Source: Flavobacterium sp. UBA4098 (GTDB lineage: Bacteria; Bacteroidota; Bacteroidia; Flavobacteriales; Flavobacteriaceae). Taken from it: a DNA stretch of 42,712 nucleotides. Shown piece after piece: positions 33,143 through 40,307 of this stretch (position 1 is the first letter of the stretch; every line of letters starts with the position of its first letter). The notes beneath the pieces are model-generated. The model searched no databases. It had not been told where the DNA came from and saw only the letters and a list, made by a program, of their open reading frames with translations. Both the position numbers and the translations under genes were made by a program. Location of the stretch: contig DFXW01000030.1 in NCBI GenBank assembly GCA_002382495.1, forward strand, positions 1 through 42,712. The letters run 5' to 3'.

Positions 33143-33916
33143 TTATAGCCCGAAGCGGGATTTAAGGGAGTTAAAGTTTTGCAATATTTCATCAGGGGAC
33201 AAGCATCTTTTATAAATCAAGGCCGTGTTTATGTCCCCATACCAATAGTTGTCAGCCATTCCTAAAAATTCATTTGATGAGGATTGATATTGTTGTAGTG
33301 GAGCACTTGTTGTACTTCCTACTGATACCCCATTCAGGTAATATCGAATGGTGTTAGCATCTTGTGTAGCTGCAAATACATACCACTGATCTGTTACGAG
33401 GGACACAATATCACTTAGCCCCCAAGATCCTGCTGAAAAGTGAATTTGATAATTAGATCCGTCATTATAAATATATAAATTAAAATTGCGCGGACTTAAA
33501 TTACCAAATAGAGCTCTGTATCGAATGGTTCCAAAATTCGCATCCATTTTAGCTGCAACTATCACTGTTTTTCCTGTATAGGTAGTATTAAATTTGGAAG
33601 AGACAAAACTTACATTACTTGAAGTACCATTAAATGTAAATTTTTCGGGTGTAGTGAAAGTATTTGCAATCGTGTTCGTTCCTATCGTTCCATTGTTGGA
33701 ATTTGTACTTAAATCATACCATATATTTCCAGTACCTGGATAACTACTAGGGTTTTCTGCATCCAAGTATAACAATAAATCAGTAGTGGCAATCGCAGGA
33801 GCTTGAAATGGAACTGCAGCCGGCGCCACGTACTTATTCTGCCCTCCAAACATAGTGCGCTGCGCATTCGAAATAAATGCGTAGAAGATGAATAATATGG
33901 TGATTAATTTTTTCAT
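33143..33916 (-). CDS. Secreted LamG-like protein
   Basis: A 257-residue protein from ATG 33916: signal peptide 1-18 (ISNAQ), leader RTMFGGQNKYVAP, and one LamG-like domain (LLLYLDAENPSSYPGTGNIWYDLS, WYVFAATQDANTIRYYLNG, YWYGDINTALIYKRCLS) ending FNSLKSRFGL. It is very similar to the next upstream gene, 33924-34706, across its whole length, so the two are recent duplicates. The gap to the upstream stop is 7 bp. Binding of a surface glycan is an inference from the fold. Confidence 0.82.
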   Translation of the reverse strand: MKKLITILFIFYAFISNAQRTMFGGQNKYVAPAAVPFQAPAIATTDLLLYLDAENPSSYPGTGNIWYDLSTNSNNGTIGTNTIANTFTTPEKFTFNGTSSNVSFVSSKFNTTYTGKTVIVAAKMDANFGTIRYRALFGNLSPRNFNLYIYNDGSNYQIHFSAGSWGLSDIVSLVTDQWYVFAATQDANTIRYYLNGVSVGSTTSAPLQQYQSSSNEFLGMADNYWYGDINTALIYKRCLSPDEILQNFNSLKSRFGL

Positions 33917-33923
33917 AACTAGT

Positions 33924-34706
33924 TTATAAACCGAAGCGGGATTTAAGTGCGTTAAAGTTTTGCAAAATTTCAGCATTCGATAGACCTCTTTTATAAATTA
34001 GGGCTGTGTTTATTTCCCCTTTCCAATAGTTATCCCCTCCTCCTAATCGCTCTCCAACTATTGTTGTTTGATATTGCAGAATTGTAGTACCAGATGTTGT
34101 ACCTACTAATTGCCCATTTAAGAAAAATCTAGCTGATGTTGCATCATGGGTAAACGCAAACACATACCATTGACCTGTGGCAAGTTGTACAACATCACTT
34201 TCCCAGCCCATTTGGTTGACCCAATTGGGGCCGGTGGAAGAAAAATGAAGTTTATAGCCTGCTCCACTTTGCATAAGATAGAAATTAAAATTTCGACCAT
34301 CTGAAGAACCAAATAGTGCTCGATATGTATTACCACTTGCATCCATTTTGGCAGCAAACATCACTGTTTTTCCAGTATAGGTTACATTAAATTTAGCAGT
34401 ATTAAAACTTACATTAGTTCCTGAGGTACCATCAAAAGTGAATTTTTTGGGTGTTGAAGCTGTATTAGCCATCTGATTGTTTGATATGGTACCATTGTTT
34501 ACATTAGTACTTAAATCATACCATATATTTCCAGTACCTGGATAACTAGCAGGGTTGTCTGCATCGAGGTACAACAATAAATCTGTAGTAATTAATGTTG
34601 CAGGAATTTCCGGCGCCACATAATTATTATTTCTCCCAAACATAGTTCTTTGCGCATTGCAGATGAATGCGGAGAAGATGAATAATATGGTGAAAAGTTT
34701 TTTCAT
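33924..34706 (-). CDS. Secreted LamG-like protein
   Basis: A 260-residue protein from ATG 34706: signal peptide 1-18 (ICNAQ), leader RTMFGRNNNYVAP, and one LamG-like domain with YLDADNPASYPGTGNIWYDLS, KTVMFAAKMDASG and WYVFAFTHDATSARFFLNG. The end is FNALKSRFGL. It is a close paralogue of 33143-33916; the main difference is in the middle loops, where the ligand-binding face of LamG domains lies. The gap to the upstream gene is 7 bp. Confidence 0.82.
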   Translation of the reverse strand: MKKLFTILFIFSAFICNAQRTMFGRNNNYVAPEIPATLITTDLLLYLDADNPASYPGTGNIWYDLSTNVNNGTISNNQMANTASTPKKFTFDGTSGTNVSFNTAKFNVTYTGKTVMFAAKMDASGNTYRALFGSSDGRNFNFYLMQSGAGYKLHFSSTGPNWVNQMGWESDVVQLATGQWYVFAFTHDATSARFFLNGQLVGTTSGTTILQYQTTIVGERLGGGDNYWKGEINTALIYKRGLSNAEILQNFNALKSRFGL

Positions 34707-34713
34707 AACTAGT

Positions 34714-35484
34714 TTATAAACCAAAGGTTGATTTTTGGGCGTTAAAGATGTTTGTAATTTCAGTTTGGGTTAAGGCACTGGAATACACCATGGCTGTTGC
34801 TATTTTTCCTGTAAATGCTCTTGAAGCTTTAGCACTTGGATCACAAGCAATGAAAAAGTTAAGTCCCGATAAAGCGGCATGGGTCACTGTATTGGTAGCC
34901 GTTGTAATTCCACTTGCATTGCAGAGGTAGGCAGTTGCGGTAGAGGCACTTACAGTCACCGCAATCATTGACCATTCATTATTGGGCACGTATAAATTGG
35001 AATTCCAATTGTAGGTTGATACATGATCAGCCCAGTGATATCCAACAGAATTAGAGGTATACAAATCCAAACCGGTAGCAGGCACAGTACTTCCGCCAAA
35101 TCCATTTCTACTAAAAATAACTCCAGTATAACCCCCTTGTGTTTGTGAAGGATTGACCCAGGCCACAAAAGTGGCGGTAGACAAGGCTACATCACTTTTT
35201 GTAGTGGTGGCGATCACATTTGGCCCAAAGGTAAAGCTGGGAGGATTGGAACTATAGACTGGGTTACCCTCCAAAGTCGCAGTATTGTTTTGCGTACTAT
35301 TATCATTCCAGGTAGGTCCAGTGCCAGCATAGGAACTTGCATTTAGATATAAAATAAGGTTAGTGGTGGGTACTGTAGCTGGAGCCACCGGCGCCACATA
35401 ATTATTATTCCCACCAAACATAGTTCTTTGCGCATTGGAGATGAATGCGGAGAAGATGAATAATATGGTGATTAAATTTTTCAT
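34714..35484 (-). CDS. Secreted LamG-like protein
   Basis: A 256-residue protein: signal peptide 1-18 (ISNAQ), leader RTMFGGNNNYVAP and a LamG-like domain of a second subtype (LILYLNASSYAGTGPTWNDNSTQNN, TFVAWVNPSQTQGGYTGVIFSRNGF, AYLCNASGI, GKIATAMVYSSALTQTEI) ending FNAQKSTFGL. This subtype matches the C-terminal LamG domain of the neighbouring 658-residue protein rather than the two downstream paralogues. It starts 2 bp after the upstream stop. Confidence 0.82.
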   Translation of the reverse strand: MKNLITILFIFSAFISNAQRTMFGGNNNYVAPVAPATVPTTNLILYLNASSYAGTGPTWNDNSTQNNTATLEGNPVYSSNPPSFTFGPNVIATTTKSDVALSTATFVAWVNPSQTQGGYTGVIFSRNGFGGSTVPATGLDLYTSNSVGYHWADHVSTYNWNSNLYVPNNEWSMIAVTVSASTATAYLCNASGITTATNTVTHAALSGLNFFIACDPSAKASRAFTGKIATAMVYSSALTQTEITNIFNAQKSTFGL

Positions 35485-35486
35485 AA

Positions 35487-37463
35487 CTAGTTTATACCGA
35501 AGGCCGATTTTTGTGCGTTAAAAATCGTAGTGATATCTGCAGTTGATAAACCAACAGAATAAACCATGGCTGTTCCCATTTTTCCTTTGAATTGTCTACC
35601 TGGATATGGATCAAGGCCAATATGAAAATTAGTGGCTCCTCTACTAGTTAAAGAACCATGTCCCCTATCATTGCTTATAGAATTTATTCCACTTACATTA
35701 CATAAATAGGCAGTAACTATTCTACCTTTTACGGTTATTACAATCATGGACCATTGATCATTAGGCACTAATAAATCGGATCTCCAGGACCAATGTTGGT
35801 TGTCCCAATCATAGTGTAAATTATTACCTGATATAAACATACCAGTACCCCCACCATCATAACTCGTTCGACGAAAAATAACGCCAGTAAAAGCAGATTG
35901 TGCTTGAGATGGATTTACCCATGCTATTAAGGATATCTCACTATCAATAGTATACGTCTTTGATGTTGAAGCATTCATATTATCACCAAATGTGAAGCTG
36001 CCTGAACTAAAGGGAGGATTACCCACTAAGGTGGCCGACCCAGCAGGCAATTGCCCACTTATATCATTCCATGTCGTACCTATACCTCCATAAGAAGCTG
36101 ACTTAGTTGCATCTAAATATAAAATTAAGCCATTTGTGACAGGTGTGACCGAGTTAGCTAAAATTAGTCCTCTTTCGTCCACACCATATTTACTACTTAT
36201 TTCACCTGAAGTGGCTACCATAGTTGTCGAAGCTGTAATGGGTAACATCTTTCCTTCGGGTGTTTTAGCACAGCTATAAATGGTAGTTACTGTGCTAGTA
36301 TTGGTACATGACCCACTCGTTACTTGAACTTTGTAATCGCCGGCTATTGTAGGGGTATATGTTCTTACATTTGCACCGGGAATTATTACATTGTCTTTTT
36401 GCCAAGCATAGGCAGTTAACCCTGCGGGAGTGCTTAAGGTGGTTTTATTCACACATGCGTCTCCACTTACTGTAATAACTGGAGTGGCTGGTCCTGCATT
36501 CACAGTAATTGTTATAGGAGTAGAACTTACCGCAGTTGCACCGAAGCGGTTTTTAAGGGCGTTGTAATTCGTTGTAACTTCAGCGCTTGATAAAACTCGA
36601 TTGTACATTTTATACACGGCACCTTTTCCTTGGAAAAAACCTGTATTCCCATACGCTTGCCCTAAGTGTATATTTGATGTTCCAATATAAGACTGAATAG
36701 TTCCGGAGTTACCTTGATCTACGCCGTTTTTATACATTTTAGTCGCCCCAGTGGCTTTATCGAATGTAAACACAATATGCCACCAGTTATTGGTTGTTAC
36801 TGAACCTATATTTGCATCTGAAGAGTAATGGCCCTGATGAATGGTACCACCTCTAAAAATTAGATGAAGACCTTGCCTAACTGCTGCTACCTCATCGCCA
36901 AACATCCCCCGATCACCACCTAAGTCAGTGGGATAAACCCAAGCATCTGCCGTGTAAGAATTATCGTAAATACCTATTGCAGTAGCATTTTTATTTAAAT
37001 TAACCTTACTGGTTGATCCATTGAATACAAAACAGCCTCCGCTATCTGAACTATATGTTGGTAGTGTGGCACCTGATAATGTCCCATGATTCCCATTGCC
37101 ACTTAAATCATTCCAAGTTGGTCCCGTCCCAGAATAAGAAGCACTATTTCCAGCATCTAAGTTAAAGCGCAATCCATCTGTAACGATCGCCCCGTCACTA
37201 GCAGTACCTTCCGTTACTCTTACATATACCTGAACCCCATTTGTTAAGCTAGTAGACGAATAGGTGGAGGATGTAGCTCCCAAAATTGCTGTTCCATTTC
37301 CATACCATTGATAAGAAGGATTTGTAAAACCAGTTGCATTAGCAGTAAATGATACATTGGCGCCAGAACATACAGTACCAGATGCACTTGAAGTAATATT
37401 TACTGTTTGCGCATTAGAAATAAATGCGGAGAAGATGAATAATATGGTGAAGAGTTTTTTCAT
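35487..37463 (-). CDS. Secreted double-LamG protein with Ig-like domains
   Basis: A 658-residue protein from ATG 37463. Order: signal peptide (ISNAQ); an Ig-like domain (VCSGANVSFTANATG, PSYQWYGNG); a first LamG domain (LRFNLDAGNSASYSGTGPTWNDLSG to YNRVLSSAEV, ending YNALKNRFGA); a second Ig-like domain (GDACVNKTTLSTPAG, YAWQKDN, GDYKVQVTSGSC); a linker (EGKMLPITASTT, GVDERGLIL) that is also present in the 944-residue protein; and a second LamG domain ending FNAQKSAFGI. It is probably a surface or secreted adhesin. It is 4 bp downstream of the FISUMP gene. Confidence 0.82.
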   Translation of the reverse strand: MKKLFTILFIFSAFISNAQTVNITSSASGTVCSGANVSFTANATGFTNPSYQWYGNGTAILGATSSTYSSTSLTNGVQVYVRVTEGTASDGAIVTDGLRFNLDAGNSASYSGTGPTWNDLSGNGNHGTLSGATLPTYSSDSGGCFVFNGSTSKVNLNKNATAIGIYDNSYTADAWVYPTDLGGDRGMFGDEVAAVRQGLHLIFRGGTIHQGHYSSDANIGSVTTNNWWHIVFTFDKATGATKMYKNGVDQGNSGTIQSYIGTSNIHLGQAYGNTGFFQGKGAVYKMYNRVLSSAEVTTNYNALKNRFGATAVSSTPITITVNAGPATPVITVSGDACVNKTTLSTPAGLTAYAWQKDNVIIPGANVRTYTPTIAGDYKVQVTSGSCTNTSTVTTIYSCAKTPEGKMLPITASTTMVATSGEISSKYGVDERGLILANSVTPVTNGLILYLDATKSASYGGIGTTWNDISGQLPAGSATLVGNPPFSSGSFTFGDNMNASTSKTYTIDSEISLIAWVNPSQAQSAFTGVIFRRTSYDGGGTGMFISGNNLHYDWDNQHWSWRSDLLVPNDQWSMIVITVKGRIVTAYLCNVSGINSISNDRGHGSLTSRGATNFHIGLDPYPGRQFKGKMGTAMVYSVGLSTADITTIFNAQKSAFGIN

Positions 37464-37467
37464 GGAT

Positions 37468-40302
37468 CTATTTTGCAATGCACCTTACACAATACCTGAA
37501 ACTATACCAGTTGGCATTTCGTTCTGCGCTCAGAGTAGGCGAAAACCTTATTTCCCTTGAACTATAGCCATCTAATCGATCTGTTGTCCAATAAACTGAT
37601 TTGGTAGTGATTAACGTGCCTGAAAACCCACTTCCTTCAATGACTCCCGCTTGAGGAATTTTAAGAAATGAATTAAATACGCCTGTTGTAGTGGTTACTA
37701 TACCTGCACCGTTCATCCCATTCAATTCAGCGGTCCACTCTGAATCAGTTGGCACCCTAAATCCATTTGGACAAGGATTGTTTACACCCCCGTCTGTATT
37801 ATTCCAAGGTTGTACATTCCAAACACCTCCTGTTTGGGAATTCCAATCTGCTTGTGATGTCCAAGGTTGAGCACTAATCGAACTGGTGCTTCTTGATGAA
37901 ATGTCAGTTAATCTTGTTGCTACTTGGGGAGCCGTTCTTAGTTGACCTCCATCCGTAGCTCTCCCCCATTGATATAAATCCCCATAGGAAGCTACATCAT
38001 TAACACTTGTTGCTACTTGGGTTGCTCCTAAATTTCTATCCATCCAAACTTTTGCGGTGTAGGGGGAGGTCACTGTCCCATACGACCAAGGCTTAGCTAC
38101 TAACTTTCCGGAATCGTCTACTCCAAAGCCATTATTAATCGCTCCCTCTTTACTTACAAAAGTGGTAGAGGTTTCTAGAATAGACATCTGACCATTTGCG
38201 GTCCTGCCACAAGTATAAATGGTAGTTGCCGTAGAAGTACTAGAACAAGATCCGCTAGTTACCTGAACATGATAGGCCCCTGCATCAGTAGGGATATAGG
38301 CATTACTTGTCGCACTTGAAATCGCCACATTGTCTTTGTACCAGGCATATGCGGAGGCTCCCGCAGGGGTGGTTAGGGTAGTTTTATTTACACAGCCATC
38401 ACCCGTGATGGTGAGTGTGGGAGTAGAACCCGTAATGGATGCGGTAATCGTATTTGAACTATAACCAGTGGTTTTGGTAGCGAAGGCATCGTAGTTTTGT
38501 TGAATTTCAGCCAAACTTAATGCCCTGTCATAAAAATAGGCAGCGGCAAATTTTCCAGCATAATACCTTCCACCATCTCCTGGGATAGCACCTAAAGTTA
38601 AATAACCTGTGGGGGTAATTGGCGCCTCTCCGGGATAACCGGAAGAGGAACCTTGTAAAGCATTATCGATATAAATAAATGGAGTTGAACTCCCATTTAA
38701 TACCATTGTTATTAAATGCCAACCTGATGTATAGTTGATACCTGTATTACTAATCCAACGTTTATTAGAAAATAACATAGTTACACTACTTCCAGCATTT
38801 TCAAAGTAATCACCAATCCCTGTATTGTAACCATTTCCATAGCCATTTGCAATAAACACACCTTTTGATGGCGTGTTAATATATACCCAGACTTGCATGG
38901 TTACATTAGTAATTGAATTATTAAAAAGTGGAACAGCTAAATATTGATTCGTACCATTGGTAACGATACTTGCACTAGCCGCATCATAGGTGGGGCTATT
39001 GTTTAAAATAGCATGATTGTTATTCCCACTCAAGTCATACCAGGTAGTGCCTGCTCCAGCATAACTTCCTGGGTTGCTTGCATCCAAGTTTAATTTTAAT
39101 CCATTGGATACAATGCTACTAGGATTAATCCCGGCATTGACCCAAACTTTAATCACATCATTATTACTTAAAGTAGTCGACGAATAGGTTGAAGAATTCG
39201 CGCCAGGAATACCAATTCCATTTTTGGTCCATTGATAGGTAGGGGTTGATAATCCGGTTACGTTTGCCGTAAATGTGACACTTGTTCCGGCGCATACTGC
39301 TGCAGAGGCACTGGATGTGATGGTTACACTAGGTGCTAAAAAAATGGATTGGCTAGCTTCTAAGGCAGCTCTTTCAGCTGCACTTAGGGTTTTTGGAAAC
39401 ATGATTGTCTCGGAAATATTTCCAATAAATTGTCTCCCGGAAAAATTACCTCTAGAACCTACGTAAATTCTATCGGTGCTTCCATGAATAATGGATTCTG
39501 CCCCTCTAGTACCTTTTTGCGTACCATTTATATAAATAAATGAACTAGTTCCACTAGCAATGGTACCTATTGTACCCGTAACTATTTTCGCTTCAGACGT
39601 ATGCTCATTTGAAAATGCTCCATTTCCACCTGCTGCGTCTACCCAATAACCTTTATGGTCATTATTGGTAGGGTTATAAATTAGTCCCCAACCTCCATTG
39701 TCTCCTGTTGAAAGTATACCTGAAATGTAATTGGTACTAGCCACGTCTTGAGCGGCCGCATTTACAGTTGCATGTGATTGTGAACTGTAATTCACCGTTG
39801 TCGAAGAAGTTAGGTAAGAGTTCGTGCCAGTAAAGTTGATGGTGGGTTGCCCATTCATGGTGTTCATATTACCCGCCGTTATGATTTTTGCATTCGGGTC
39901 CCACCTTAATACATGCACCCCATTCCCACTTTGATCGTACCAAATCGCTATCGTTGCATCTGTAGATCCCGAGATAATCGTGCTTAGGGCATTGGTACTT
40001 GCCGCAGCAACTCCATCATTGTAGTTGACGATAGCTGCCGATATTTTTGAAGTCAAACTAAACTTAGTGGTGCTCACATCGGGATATACATCGTAAAAAT
40101 TACTTCCAACTTTTATCCTCACCAATGGGCCCGTATAGCTTGTACTTAATTGCCTTAAAGAATAGGCTACTGAAGCAGTGGTACTGCTTAACCCAGTAAT
40201 TTTATCCAAGGTGTTTTGCGCATTACCAATATTGGTATAAAATAGTATTACCAATACAATTAATGCACACTTTAATCTCGTTTTAATCAATTCAATTTTC
40301 AT
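37468..40302 (-). CDS. Secreted mosaic protein: arabinofuranosidase-like/LamG, Ig-like, FISUMP
   Basis: A 944-residue protein. Signal peptide 1-29; residues 44-325 begin AYSLRQLSTSYTGPLVRIKV and resemble, by eye, the concanavalin-type domain of family-54 arabinofuranosidases; 328-390 is Ig-like (VCAGTSVTFTANVTG); 400-605 is LamG (LKLNLDASNPGSYAG to YDRALSLAEI); 625-698 is Ig-like (GDGCVNKTTLTTPAG); 704-735 is the shared linker (NGQM, GVDDSGKL); 745-944 is a FISUMP (TIGR02145-type) domain (VWMDRNLGATQVA, YQWGR, PCPNGFRVPTDSEW, YSFRYCVRCI). Enzymatic activity is doubtful; a binding or display role is more likely. It starts 5 bp after the upstream gene. Confidence 0.82.
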   Translation of the reverse strand: MKIELIKTRLKCALIVLVILFYTNIGNAQNTLDKITGLSSTTASVAYSLRQLSTSYTGPLVRIKVGSNFYDVYPDVSTTKFSLTSKISAAIVNYNDGVAAASTNALSTIISGSTDATIAIWYDQSGNGVHVLRWDPNAKIITAGNMNTMNGQPTINFTGTNSYLTSSTTVNYSSQSHATVNAAAQDVASTNYISGILSTGDNGGWGLIYNPTNNDHKGYWVDAAGGNGAFSNEHTSEAKIVTGTIGTIASGTSSFIYINGTQKGTRGAESIIHGSTDRIYVGSRGNFSGRQFIGNISETIMFPKTLSAAERAALEASQSIFLAPSVTITSSASAAVCAGTSVTFTANVTGLSTPTYQWTKNGIGIPGANSSTYSSTTLSNNDVIKVWVNAGINPSSIVSNGLKLNLDASNPGSYAGAGTTWYDLSGNNNHAILNNSPTYDAASASIVTNGTNQYLAVPLFNNSITNVTMQVWVYINTPSKGVFIANGYGNGYNTGIGDYFENAGSSVTMLFSNKRWISNTGINYTSGWHLITMVLNGSSTPFIYIDNALQGSSSGYPGEAPITPTGYLTLGAIPGDGGRYYAGKFAAAYFYDRALSLAEIQQNYDAFATKTTGYSSNTITASITGSTPTLTITGDGCVNKTTLTTPAGASAYAWYKDNVAISSATSNAYIPTDAGAYHVQVTSGSCSSTSTATTIYTCGRTANGQMSILETSTTFVSKEGAINNGFGVDDSGKLVAKPWSYGTVTSPYTAKVWMDRNLGATQVATSVNDVASYGDLYQWGRATDGGQLRTAPQVATRLTDISSRSTSSISAQPWTSQADWNSQTGGVWNVQPWNNTDGGVNNPCPNGFRVPTDSEWTAELNGMNGAGIVTTTTGVFNSFLKIPQAGVIEGSGFSGTLITTKSVYWTTDRLDGYSSREIRFSPTLSAERNANWYSFRYCVRCIAK

Positions 40303-40307
40303 AATTA

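Noticed and set aside
37468..40302. Active arabinofuranosidase
   Set aside because: The N-terminal domain only resembles the concanavalin-type fold of that family by eye; I could not place its catalytic residues, and similar domains serve as binding modules in Bacteroidetes surface proteins.
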